64,000 nt of DNA. Source: Streptomyces sp. NBC_00442. GTDB taxonomy: Bacteria > Actinomycetota > Actinomycetes > Streptomycetales > Streptomycetaceae. Positions 35,006 through 43,181 of this stretch are shown here, one piece after another (the stretch's first letter is position 1; every line of letters starts with the position of its first letter). The notes below the pieces were generated by a model. It ran no database searches, was not told the origin of the DNA, and saw only the letters and a list, made by a program, of their open reading frames with translations. Position numbers and translations under genes: made by a program. The DNA lies in contig NZ_CP107918.1 in NCBI RefSeq assembly GCF_036014195.1, positions 7,130,001-7,194,000 on the forward strand, in the 5' to 3' direction.

Positions 35006-35626
35006 CTACTCGAAGCGCGAGGTGTCGCCCGCTCCCCGGCGTACGATCTCCAGCTCGCCGCTGGAGAAGTCGATCACGGTCGTCGGCTCGGTGCCGCAGT
35101 CCCCGCAGTCCAGGACGGCGTCCACCACGTGATCGAGGCGTTCCTTGATCTCCCAGCCCTGCGTCATCGGCTCGTCCTCGTCGGGCAGCAGCAGGGTGCT
35201 GGAGAGCAGCGGTTCGCCGAGCTCGGCGAGCAGGGCCTGAGCCACGGCGTGGTCGGGGATGCGGACGCCGACCGTCTTCTTCTTCGGGTGCAGCAACTGC
35301 CGCGGCACCTCCCTCGTCGCGGGAAGGATGAACGTGTAACTGCCGGGCGTCGCCGCCTTGATGGCGCGGAACACGTCGTTGTCGATCTGCACGAACTGAC
35401 CCAGCTGGGCAAAGTTCTCGCATACCAGGGTGAAGTGGTGGCGGTCGTCCAGAGCACGGATGGACCGGATCCGGTTGATGCCGTCACGGCTGCCGATCTG
35501 ACAGCCCAACGCGTAGCAGGAGTCGGTCGGGTAGGCGACGAGCGCGCCGGAACGGATGCTGTCGGCCACACTGCTGATGGTGCGCCGCTGGGGATTGTCG
35601 GGGTGCACGTCGAAGTACTTTGCCAT
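35006..35626 (-). CDS. yciO: YciO/YrdC/Sua5-family protein
   Basis: A 206-residue protein that follows E. coli YciO closely in pattern: DNPQRRTISSVADSIRSG, AYPTDSCYALGCQIG, HHFTLVCENFAQL, TPGSYTFILPATREVPR and GEPLLSSTLLLP. The fold binds ATP, bicarbonate and threonine in TsaC, which makes threonylcarbamoyl-adenylate for tRNA t6A; YciO members have weak or different activity. It lies downstream of the truncated AlaRS-like gene in the same direction, separated by a hairpin. A tRNA- or nucleotide-related role is inferred. Confidence 0.9.
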   Translation of the reverse strand: MAKYFDVHPDNPQRRTISSVADSIRSGALVAYPTDSCYALGCQIGSRDGINRIRSIRALDDRHHFTLVCENFAQLGQFVQIDNDVFRAIKAATPGSYTFILPATREVPRQLLHPKKKTVGVRIPDHAVAQALLAELGEPLLSSTLLLPDEDEPMTQGWEIKERLDHVVDAVLDCGDCGTEPTTVIDFSSGELEIVRRGAGDTSRFE

Positions 35627-35670
35627 TCGCCGAGTCTAAGGTCCCGGCCGCGGGGCGGCCCGTTCCGACG

Positions 35671-35700
35671 GGGGCGGGGCCTTGACACGGGCCCCGCCCC
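35671..35700. terminator. Hairpin between the AlaRS-like and yciO genes
   Basis: GGGGCGGGGCC (35671-35681) pairs exactly with GGCCCCGCCCC (35690-35700) over an 8-base loop. It lies 20 bases after the AlaRS-like stop on the leftward strand, suggesting termination before yciO. Confidence 0.7.
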
Positions 35701-35720
35701 GGCGCCGGCCGATGAATGAC

Positions 35721-36896
35721 TCACCCCAGGGCGTCCCCGCGCAGGCCGAGCACGAGGTCGCGGGGCAGCCCGTGGGTGTCGTGCAGGTAGCTGTAGTCCT
35801 CCTCGTCGAGCTGAGTGGAGAAGCGGGGTTGGGACAGGATGTGGCGGCCCCGTTCCAGGAGCCTGGTGAAGCGCAGCTCCTCGTCCAGCAGCACCTCGCG
35901 CACCCGACCGCTGGGCCCGTTCTGTCCGAAGTGGTCCAGGGTGTGCCGGAACAGTTCCTCCGGCAGATCACCGAGGGTGCGGGACGGATCGTCCCGCCAC
36001 AGCGTGGTGAGTACCCGCCGGACGAGCCTTCGCAGCACGTATCCGCGCCCGGTGTTGGACGGCAGGACACCGTCGCCGATCACGACGATGCCGGACCGCA
36101 GGTGGTCACAGACCACCCGCAGCGGTTGTTCCGGCAGCTGCCACAGTGACGGCACCGTACGCATCCACGGCTCGAACAGATCGGTCTCGAAGACCGACTC
36201 CTTGCCCTGGAGGACGGCGACGAGCCGCTCAAGGCCGAGCCCGGTGTCGACGTTCGGCTGTGGCAGCAGGCCGAGGGTGCCGTCGTCGCCGCGGCGGTAA
36301 CGCATCATCACGTGGTTCCACACCTCCACCCAGCGCTCGTCGCCGGTCGGTGTCGACTGCGGCGGGCCCTCTCCCGTCCAGACGAAGATTTCCGTGTCGG
36401 GGCCGCAGGGGCCGGTCGGACCGTTGGACCACCAGTTCTCCCCGGTGGTCAACTCGACCGGGACGCCGCGCTCCTGCCAGGTCCGGAGGGAGTCGGTGTC
36501 GGGGCCGGAGCGTTCGTCGCCGCCGAACACCGTGGCGTACAGCAGACCCGGGTCCACTTCCAGTCCCTCGACGAGCAGGTCGTGGCCCCATTCGATGCTC
36601 CGCGAACCGTCGTAGTCCCCGAGCGACCAGGTGCCGAGCATCTCGAAGACCGTCAGATGGGTGGAGTCGCCGACCTCGTCCAGATCCGTGGTGCGCAGAC
36701 AGCGCTGCACATTGACCAGGCGCCGGCCGAGCGGATGGGGCCGGCCCTCCAGGTAGGGAGTGAGGGGATGCATGCCGGCGGTGGTGAACAGGACGGAGTC
36801 GCCGGGCGGCGAAAGCAGCGTCGACCCCGTGATGCGCCGGTGGCCCCGGTCCTGGAAGTACTCGACGAACGTGCGGATGACGTGTTCGGTGTTCAT
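35721..36896 (-). CDS. Truncated alanyl-tRNA synthetase-like protein (catalytic region only)
   Basis: A 391-residue class II synthetase-like protein matching only the N-terminal part of AlaRS (full length is about 880). Motif 2 appears as VNVQRCLRTTDLDEVGDSTH, the family loop as GPTGPCGPDTEIF, motif 3 as NVDTGLGLERLVAVLQGK, and the tRNA-recognition region as NTGRGYVLRRLVRRVL. It stops at YLHDTHGLPRDL, so the editing, C-Ala and distal acceptor-recognition parts are absent. The ATG at 36896 has GAAGGAA upstream. The protein could activate alanine for a purpose other than translation, act on small RNAs, or be a resistance variant. Ends are clean, so it is not a fresh truncation. Confidence 0.88.
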   Translation of the reverse strand: MNTEHVIRTFVEYFQDRGHRRITGSTLLSPPGDSVLFTTAGMHPLTPYLEGRPHPLGRRLVNVQRCLRTTDLDEVGDSTHLTVFEMLGTWSLGDYDGSRSIEWGHDLLVEGLEVDPGLLYATVFGGDERSGPDTDSLRTWQERGVPVELTTGENWWSNGPTGPCGPDTEIFVWTGEGPPQSTPTGDERWVEVWNHVMMRYRRGDDGTLGLLPQPNVDTGLGLERLVAVLQGKESVFETDLFEPWMRTVPSLWQLPEQPLRVVCDHLRSGIVVIGDGVLPSNTGRGYVLRRLVRRVLTTLWRDDPSRTLGDLPEELFRHTLDHFGQNGPSGRVREVLLDEELRFTRLLERGRHILSQPRFSTQLDEEDYSYLHDTHGLPRDLVLGLRGDALG

Positions 36897-37031
36897 GACT
36901 GCGGGATTCCTTCGCTGCGGGGCAGCCGGAAAGGGACCGCGGTCGGCGTGGGATGCGCACAGGCTTCGGAACGGGAGTCCGACGATCCACCGGCGGGCCG
37001 TTTCCGGTCGCCGGGGGAGTGGGAAATGAGG

Positions 37032-37100
37032 TCAGGCGGCGGCAACCGGCGAGCTGGTCGCTCGCGCGGTCGAGTTGCCGATACAGATGATGACCTTCAT
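37032..37100 (-). CDS. Possible 22-residue ORF upstream of the AlaRS-like gene
   Basis: From an ATG at 37100 the frame reads MKVIICIGNSTARATSSPVA plus AA and stops at 37032, 135 bases before the AlaRS-like gene and co-directional. Third positions are mostly G or C, as in real genes here, but the ribosome site is weak (GTGGAC). It could be a leader peptide, a RiPP-like precursor or chance. Confidence 0.3.
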   Translation of the reverse strand: MKVIICIGNSTARATSSPVAAA

Positions 37101-37222
37101 GACGTCCACGGTAGCCGCCGGGGCGGTCGGGCGCACGCGAGTTCCGGTGGACGTGGGTGAGGTCACTCCTCGCAGGCCGGGAGACGGGGGAGCGGGCCGC
37201 CTGCCCGGGGCACGCCGGTGGC

Positions 37223-37723
37223 TCACGCCGTTCCGCTCTCCTCGGCAGCCCGCTCCGCCGCCTCGACCTGAGCGGTGAACTCCTCGGCGGACAGGCGTTC
37301 CAGGCTGCCGCCATGGCGCCGGGCCAGCTCGTCGGCCGGCTGCTGCGAGGACTCGTGCAGATCGACGACCAGCATGGACGCCCCGTCCTCGACCCGGCCG
37401 CTGAGCATGATCAGTCCGGCGCCGTCCTCCATGAGCTGACGGTTCTCCGCCGCGTTGGCCAGGGCGGCTCCCGCCGCGCTGCCCAGGAGCACTCCGATCG
37501 GGCCGCCCAGCAGCCCCACGAGACCACCGACCAGTCCACCGCCCACCGTCGGCACTCCCGCACCCCGCACATGGTTCTCCGGCACGTCCAGGACGCCGTC
37601 CGCCGACCGTTCAAGGACCGCCGCCTGGCGCAGCCCCGGCAGCGAGACCGCTTCCTCGTAGGCGGAACGGCACCGCTCGGGACGGGCGAAGGAGATCAGC
37701 AGAACGTGGTGGGTATCCGCCAT
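37223..37723 (-). CDS. DUF1269-like protein with a glycine-zipper membrane segment
   Basis: A 166-residue protein. The N-terminal half (VLLISFARPERCRSAYEEAV) resembles DUF1269 proteins. A long Gly-rich hydrophobic hairpin follows (VGGGLVGGLVGLLGGPIGVL), then SMLVVDLHESSQQPADEL. Probably anchored in or inserted across the membrane. The ATG at 37723 has GAGGAG 10 bases upstream. Function unknown. Confidence 0.75.
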   Translation of the reverse strand: MADTHHVLLISFARPERCRSAYEEAVSLPGLRQAAVLERSADGVLDVPENHVRGAGVPTVGGGLVGGLVGLLGGPIGVLLGSAAGAALANAAENRQLMEDGAGLIMLSGRVEDGASMLVVDLHESSQQPADELARRHGGSLERLSAEEFTAQVEAAERAAEESGTA

Positions 37724-37941
37724 CGCAGGTCTACTCCTCGGTGCGGGGCGTACGGCTCGGGCCCTCCCAGTGGACCGCCCCCGCCGCCGTCGCGCCAGGC
37801 GGACACGGCCGTCGGGAGGCTGGGTGCCCAGGGCCGGGCGCGCTCCAGGGGCTCCGGGTGCGCGGGCCGATCGCGGAGGCCGAGCGCGGAGGCCGAGCAT
37901 GGAGGCCCCGGCGCGACGAAGGCGGGAGGGGCCGGGGCTGC

Positions 37942-39483
37942 TCAGGTCTCGGGGCCGCCGAACCACTGCCCGGCCGCTCGTTCGAACGCCGGCCGGTCGG
38001 GGACGCGATCGCCGGCCCAGGCCACTACGCCGTCGGGCCTGACCAGCACGGCGCCCAGGCCCAGGTCGTCCTTCGCGGGACCGGCCGCGTACCGGATCCG
38101 GGTCTCCCAGCCCCGCGCCGCATCGCGCAGGCGCCGGTCGTCGCTGAAATCGAGCGCGACGCCCCGTCCGTCCCGCGTCAGATCGGCGAGGCGGGTACCG
38201 TCAGCGAGGCAGAACTCCGGGACGCCGCGACCGACGAGCGGGTGCTCGTCGCCGAGGTCGTAGCGGATCCACGCGCCCGACAGCCGCTCGGACACATAGG
38301 CCGCTCCGTCGGGGGTCGCGATCAGGTCGCGCACCACATCTTGGATCGCTCGGCCATGTGGGTCGGGTCGCATGACCGCCACCTGGGCGCGCGACCAGTC
38401 GAGCACGGCCGCGCCGATGGGGTGCCGCTCGCGGGTGTACGTGTCGAGCAGCCCGTCCGGTGCGTGCTTGTGCACGGTCGCCGCGAGTTTCCACCCGAGG
38501 TTCACGGCGTCGCCGATGCCGAGATTGAGTCCCTGCCCGCCGAGCGGGGAATGGATGTGAGCCGCGTCCCCCGCGAGCAGGATGCGTCCTTGACGGTAGG
38601 TCGTCGCCTGCATCGCCCGGTCGGTGAAACTGGAGGCGAGAGCCACATCGCTCAGGGTCACGTCGGTGCCCGCTATGTGGCGCAGCACCGCTTGGAGGTG
38701 GTCCCGCGTGGGTGGCCGCGAGCGGTCGAAGGCACCGCCGTCGAAGTCCATCATGCCGATGTGTCCCGGCGAGAGCTGGAGGTACATGCCCGTCGGCGTC
38801 AGCGTGAACCCGAACTCCAACTTCTCGGGTTCGGCCACGGTGGCATGCAGGGCGTAGCCGGTGAACTGCGGTTCCGTACCGGTGAAGGCGAAGCCCACGA
38901 GCCCGCGCACCGTACTGCGCCCGCCGTCACAGCCGACGAGCCAGCGCGCCTCGTACGCGTGCTCACCCGCCCGTGCCACCACACCCTCGTCGTCCTGGGC
39001 GATGTCGGTCACCGTGACGCCGCGCCGGATGTCCACGCCGAGCCGGGACGCCTGCTCGGACAGCAGTGTCTCCACCGCTTCGAGGTGGGTCACCATGGGC
39101 CCCGTCGCCGGGGTGGGAAGCCGGTACGGCATGGCGGTGTCGTCCATCAGCGCCGGGTCGAGCATCATGCCGGCGAAATGGCCCCCACCGCGCCTGGGCG
39201 GCCATGCGCGTGCGGCAGGACCCGCCTCGACGCCGGTGACGACGTCGGAGCCGGGGATGTGGTCGGCACCCGATGCCGTGACCAGCCGGTCCAGCATCCC
39301 GCGCCGGTAGAACGCCTCGATCGACGCCGCGGACAGGCCCCGCAGACCGAGCGGCATCGCCTTTGACGGAGAGCCGGTTTCGCGCTCACGCTCCAGTACC
39401 AGGACGGAACAGCCCGCGAGGCCCAGCTCGCAGGCGAGGAACAGACCCACGGGGCCGGCACCCACAATCACGACGTCATGCAT
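37942..39483 (-). CDS. FAD-dependent aromatic monooxygenase (PheA/TfdB, class A flavoprotein)
   Basis: A 513-residue enzyme with the FAD/NAD(P)H fingerprints VVIVGAGPVGLFLACELG, WLVGCDGGRSTVR and LLAGDAAHIHSPLGGQGLN, then a C-terminal thioredoxin-like region typical of phenol-hydroxylase-type monooxygenases, including antibiotic-tailoring and rifampicin/tetracycline-modifying enzymes. It hydroxylates an aromatic substrate using NAD(P)H and oxygen; the substrate is not evident. The ATG at 39483 has AAGGGGA upstream. It appears monocistronic. Confidence 0.9.
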   Translation of the reverse strand: MHDVVIVGAGPVGLFLACELGLAGCSVLVLERERETGSPSKAMPLGLRGLSAASIEAFYRRGMLDRLVTASGADHIPGSDVVTGVEAGPAARAWPPRRGGGHFAGMMLDPALMDDTAMPYRLPTPATGPMVTHLEAVETLLSEQASRLGVDIRRGVTVTDIAQDDEGVVARAGEHAYEARWLVGCDGGRSTVRGLVGFAFTGTEPQFTGYALHATVAEPEKLEFGFTLTPTGMYLQLSPGHIGMMDFDGGAFDRSRPPTRDHLQAVLRHIAGTDVTLSDVALASSFTDRAMQATTYRQGRILLAGDAAHIHSPLGGQGLNLGIGDAVNLGWKLAATVHKHAPDGLLDTYTRERHPIGAAVLDWSRAQVAVMRPDPHGRAIQDVVRDLIATPDGAAYVSERLSGAWIRYDLGDEHPLVGRGVPEFCLADGTRLADLTRDGRGVALDFSDDRRLRDAARGWETRIRYAAGPAKDDLGLGAVLVRPDGVVAWAGDRVPDRPAFERAAGQWFGGPET

Positions 39484-39665
39484 GGGGAATCCCCTTCACC
39501 AACCGACGGCCGGGCGGGACACCCGGCCTGACTCCTCCACGGTGCCGTCTCCCACCGACACCCGGCCTACAGTCCCCGACACGCCGCCGACACCACGGCT
39601 ACGACGCCGGGACGGCCTCAAGTCGGCGCCACGGTCGGTGCTCGCTGGGCCCGCGAGGTGAGCGG

Positions 39666-41393
39666 CTACTTGGCCGGGTGGGCCAGGAGCAGCTCGGTGT
39701 TGTGGTCGATGGAGGAACCGAGCCTGGCGGTCGGCGTGCCATAGGGGTCGTTGTACGACAACTCGCGGTACAGGGCGGCGAGTCCGCGGTCGGAGGTGTC
39801 GCCGAAGTCCGTCGTGTAGGGCGCGGCCGACTCGATGAGCGTGGTGAACAAGGAGAGCGTCCCGTCCCCGTTGTCCGCGATCTCGATGATCCGGGCGTGC
39901 TGCGGATAGTCGACGTGCGACGCGGTGTTGATCTCCCAGAAGGCGCGCTCGGGGACCGCGTGGCCGTGCGGGGTGATCCGGTTCTCGTGGGTGTGGCCGT
40001 TCACCCAGGCCACCACGTTCGGGTAGCGCTGGAGCAGCGAGACCAGAGCGTTGCCGTCGTGGCGCCCCTCGAAGGGGTGGTACGGGTCGGGCAGCAGGTT
40101 GCCCATGGTGGTGCTCGTGTGGTGGCTGAACACCACGATGAGCGAGTCGTTCGAACCGCCGCGCACCACATGCCCGTCGGTGTCGTACCAGTGGCCGCTG
40201 TGCGACTTCAGGACCGCTTCGAGCCAGGCGAGCTGAGCGGTGCCGAGTGAACCGTCCGCGAATCCGGCCCGGTTGGTGGTGTCCAGGCTGATGCCCAGCA
40301 CCCCGTTCGCGAGCGGGAAGGTGTAGTACAGATGGCCGCTGTGGGCCGCGTCGGACGTGAAGCCGTGGCCGACCGGGCCGGCGCCGGCGTACGCCGGGTC
40401 CAGGTGCGCCTTGGCGAACTCGGCCGGGGTGAAGGGGCGACGGCGCTCGTCCGGGGTCACCTTGCGGATGGCCCCGCCCTTGCCGAGCAACGTGCCGAGC
40501 AGGATCACCGCCTGGGCCGGGTCGTGGCGCAGGGCGGTAGCGAGCTTCGCCGCGGTGGCGTCGTCGCAGCCCTCGATCTTTCGGTCGCCGGTGTACAGAT
40601 CGTTCAGCAGGCCGAGGTCGGGCAGGCTGCCCTCGATGCTGTCGTCGTGGTTGCCGACGGTCGTGTACCAGGGCACGTCGAGGCCGGGTGCGTCGAAGGC
40701 GCGGGTCGCGCCGGAGAGGAAGCCGGGTATCTGCGGGAGCCCCTTGGCCTTGTAGGTGTCCTGGAAGGACAGCTCGGGGTTCCAGTAGGAGGCGCTCCCG
40801 GAGTTCTGCACGCCTTCGTACCGGGCGGTGTCACCGCTGCTCGGGGTGACGCGGCCGCCGCTCATGACGCTCAAGTACCAGTCGAGCTCGATGAGTTCGT
40901 GGTTGTCGGTGTTGTCACCGGTGGCCATGACCGTGCTGAACGGCAGCCCGGTGTACGGTCCCTGGCGCACCGAGTTGACCCGCTCGACGAGCGAGGACGC
41001 GCCGCGCACCGTGAGGGCTTCCTGAGGGCGGTAGGCGCTGTCGTTGTACTGGGCCAGATACTCGAACCGGACCGGCGACTCGGTGTCCGCCAGGTGCAGG
41101 TCGGTGAACTGCACGAAGGAGGCGAGCCCGGTGCGCCGGTCGTCCCGGCCCGCGACGGCGCCGGCGAGCTCGCCGCGGACCACGAGCGGCCAGCCGGGGC
41201 CGGCCACCAGGCGCTTGTACGCGCCGGTTCCGACGGGTGCCGCGGCCTGTTCCAGCGTGGTTCCACCGATGCGTACGGCCCGCGCGGCGGTCACCGCCAG
41301 GGCCCGGTCCTGCGCCGTCGCCGACCACAGCGCGGCCCCCGCGGCCGCGGCGGACATCCTGGTGACGAACTGACGCCGGCTCATTCCGCGCAT
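39666..41393 (-). CDS. Tat-exported metallophosphoesterase (TIGR03767-like)
   Basis: A 575-residue protein with a twin-arginine signal (MRGMSRRQFVTRMSAAAAG). Calcineurin-type metal motifs follow: FVQFTDLHLAD, VMATGDNTDNHE, TVGNHDDSIEG, VVFSHHTSTTMG and WVNGHTHENR. Length and order match the large actinobacterial secreted phosphoesterases annotated TIGR03767. The ATG at 41393 has AGGGGGA 7 bases upstream. It may release phosphate or cleave phosphodiesters outside the cell; no pho-box was recognised. Confidence 0.85.
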   Translation of the reverse strand: MRGMSRRQFVTRMSAAAAGAALWSATAQDRALAVTAARAVRIGGTTLEQAAAPVGTGAYKRLVAGPGWPLVVRGELAGAVAGRDDRRTGLASFVQFTDLHLADTESPVRFEYLAQYNDSAYRPQEALTVRGASSLVERVNSVRQGPYTGLPFSTVMATGDNTDNHELIELDWYLSVMSGGRVTPSSGDTARYEGVQNSGSASYWNPELSFQDTYKAKGLPQIPGFLSGATRAFDAPGLDVPWYTTVGNHDDSIEGSLPDLGLLNDLYTGDRKIEGCDDATAAKLATALRHDPAQAVILLGTLLGKGGAIRKVTPDERRRPFTPAEFAKAHLDPAYAGAGPVGHGFTSDAAHSGHLYYTFPLANGVLGISLDTTNRAGFADGSLGTAQLAWLEAVLKSHSGHWYDTDGHVVRGGSNDSLIVVFSHHTSTTMGNLLPDPYHPFEGRHDGNALVSLLQRYPNVVAWVNGHTHENRITPHGHAVPERAFWEINTASHVDYPQHARIIEIADNGDGTLSLFTTLIESAAPYTTDFGDTSDRGLAALYRELSYNDPYGTPTARLGSSIDHNTELLLAHPAK

Positions 41394-41685
41394 GTGGGAT
41401 CCCCCTGGTGACGCTGACGGTCGATGGCGCGGCAGCCTTCGGAAGCGGCCGCGCGGGCACACACTACTGATGGGTAGCCGTATGTACAGGTGCCGGGGGG
41501 AAACTTGGGGGAAACAAAAAGCGGAAGGCTCCGCCGCGGGTGAATCGCGAGGCGCCCGGTGCGCCGCCGACGGGCGTCACGGGCTCACGGCCGCCCGGCG
41601 GCCGGTGGTGGCGTGCGGGTGGCCATGTCGACGGCCACTGGTCGGGCGGCTGTGCGGATGGCGCGGGGTGATACGGGTGCGACAC
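41394..41685. other. Intergenic region, no gene seen
   Basis: About 290 bases upstream of the phosphoesterase gene and downstream of the SH3-like gene. Short open frames here lack ribosome sites and family features. It should hold the phosphoesterase promoter. Confidence 0.5.
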
Positions 41686-41716
41686 GTCAACGGCCGCTGG
41701 CCGAGCGGCCGTTGAC
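41686..41716. terminator. Hairpin after the SH3-like gene
   Basis: GTCAACGGCCGCT (41686-41698) and AGCGGCCGTTGAC (41704-41716) are exact inverted 13-mers around a 5-base loop, starting 13 bases after the SH3-like stop on the leftward strand. A clear terminator candidate. Confidence 0.82.
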
Positions 41717-41729
41717 GCCTCGATTCACT

Positions 41730-42122
41730 TCACTTGCAGTACGGAACGGCCGCCAGGTTCTGCACGTAGCGTGCGGCGATCCAGCCGGACTTGCCCGCTC
41801 CGAGCCGGTACCAGAGCTTGTTGCCGTCCACGTTCTGGCCGGTCTTCTTGCACTGGAGTGCGGTGACCGTTCCATTGGGCAGCAGGGTGAGCCGCTTGGA
41901 GGTGGTGTTCGCTTCCTGGTGGACCCACAGGCCGCCGTTGGCGACGATCTTGCCCTTGGGCTCGGCCGCCGCCGGTGCGGCGCCCGCCGTCTGGACGGCA
42001 GGCGTGCCGTCGGCCGTCGGCGTCGCCGCCGACGCCCCGCCCGCTGCGAACAGGACCCCCGACCCCGCGAGTGCTGCGACGGCGCCCGCGACGACGGCCC
42101 TGCGCATGCCGGATACGTACAT
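41730..42122 (-). CDS. Secreted SH3-like domain protein
   Basis: A 130-residue protein with a signal peptide (RRAVVAGAVAALAGSGVLF) and a bacterial SH3-like domain: GGLWVHQEANTTSKRL, LLPNGTVTALQCKKTG, WYRLGAGKSGWIAARYVQNL, ending PYCK with two Cys. Such domains often bind cell-wall peptides. The ATG at 42122 has AAAAGGGGA upstream; ATG 42107 is possible. It is divergent from the cyclophilin gene. Confidence 0.82.
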   Translation of the reverse strand: MYVSGMRRAVVAGAVAALAGSGVLFAAGGASAATPTADGTPAVQTAGAAPAAAEPKGKIVANGGLWVHQEANTTSKRLTLLPNGTVTALQCKKTGQNVDGNKLWYRLGAGKSGWIAARYVQNLAAVPYCK

Positions 42123-42373
42123 GCTGTTCCCCTTTTCTTCCCTTTGGGTGGTGCGCCCTGTAGGACAGCGGATCGTGCCGATCCGTTCCATCCGCAGTGA
42201 AGAACTTCCTTAGTGTGTAGGGCAGTTGATGTGACCAATGCCGGTGCGGTTGGTGGCGCCGGGCTGGTGGCGCCTGGGGCGCGGGATCACGCGTGAGGCG
42301 GCATGGCGCGCGGGCCGCCAAGAAGGAATGATGCGGCCATGTCACGCTCATTCCTTCGGAAGGATGCCGTCAA

Positions 42374-43030
42374 ATGCTCCGCAGAAAAGGCGCGTTGCTC
42401 GCCGCTGTCGTCCTGATCCCGCTCGCCACGGCAACACAGGCCGGCGCGGCCACCGCGCCCGCACCGGCCGCCGGCTGCGCCTACACTCCGGCGGTCCCCG
42501 CCGACAACTACAAGGGGATTCCGAAGTTCGACCCGGTCAAGGCGGCCCGGCCCTTCAAGGCGACGCTGCGCACCGGCCAGGGCGCCGTCACCTTCAAGGC
42601 GCTGACCGACAAGGCGCCCTGCACGACCAACTCCTTCCGGTTCCTCGCCGAGAAGGACTACTTCAACGGCACGCACTGCCACCGGCTCACCACCGCGCGG
42701 CTGTACGTGCTGCAGTGCGGCGACCCGACCGGCACGGGCAGCGGTGGGCCCGGATACTCCTTCCCGGACGAGAACCTGACGGGGGCCACCTATCCGGCCG
42801 GAACGGTGGCTATGGCCAACGCCGGCCCCGACACCAACGGCAGTCAGTTCTTCTTCGTGTGGAAGGACACCAAACTGTCGCCCGCCTACACCCCGTTCGG
42901 GACGGTCACGGCGGGGCTCGATGTCCTGCAGAAGATCGCGGCCGGCGGCGAGGACGACCAGAACGGGCCGGGTGACGGCTTCCCCACGCTGCCCGTGAAC
43001 ATCAAGCGCGTCCAGATCAAGAAGGCGTGA
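42374..43030 (+). CDS. Secreted cyclophilin-type peptidyl-prolyl isomerase
   Basis: A 218-residue protein with a Sec signal (MLRRKGALLAAVVLIPLATA) and a cyclophilin domain: LAEKDYFNGTHCHRLTT, VLQCGDPTGTGSGGPGY, AMANAGPDTNGSQFFFVWKD and AYTPFGTVTAGLDVL. The usual FHR is HCHR and the catalytic region is otherwise intact. It likely helps fold exported proteins. The ATG at 42374 has GGAAGGA 9 bases upstream. Its stop codon is copied in a downstream tandem repeat. Confidence 0.92.
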   Translation: MLRRKGALLAAVVLIPLATATQAGAATAPAPAAGCAYTPAVPADNYKGIPKFDPVKAARPFKATLRTGQGAVTFKALTDKAPCTTNSFRFLAEKDYFNGTHCHRLTTARLYVLQCGDPTGTGSGGPGYSFPDENLTGATYPAGTVAMANAGPDTNGSQFFFVWKDTKLSPAYTPFGTVTAGLDVLQKIAAGGEDDQNGPGDGFPTLPVNIKRVQIKKA

Positions 43031-43079
43031 TCAGACAGGCGTGATCAGACAGGTGTGATCGAGCAGGTGTGAGCACGGG
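43024..43079 (+). repeat. 14-bp tandem repeat including the cyclophilin stop codon
   Basis: Four units of GGCGTGATCAGACA and variants begin at 43024, 43038, 43052 and 43066; the first two are exact. The first contains the gene's TGA stop and each later unit repeats the TGA. The period of 14 shifts frame between copies. Confidence 0.9.
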
Positions 43080-43106
43080 GGCGTGATCGGGAGGACGTCA
43101 CCGTGC

Positions 43107-43178
43107 GGCCCGCGCCGTTCGTTCGGCTCGTGGGGCCCGCGCCGTTCGTTCGGCACGTTCGGCACGTTCGGCACGATC
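43107..43178. repeat. 21-bp direct repeat and 9-bp tandem repeat after the esterase gene
   Basis: A 21-base element (starting GGCCCGCGCCGTTCG) occurs exactly at 43107-43127 and 43134-43154. It is followed by three copies of TTCGGCACG. The array lies just past the stop of the leftward esterase gene. Confidence 0.85.
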
Positions 43179-43181
43179 GGC

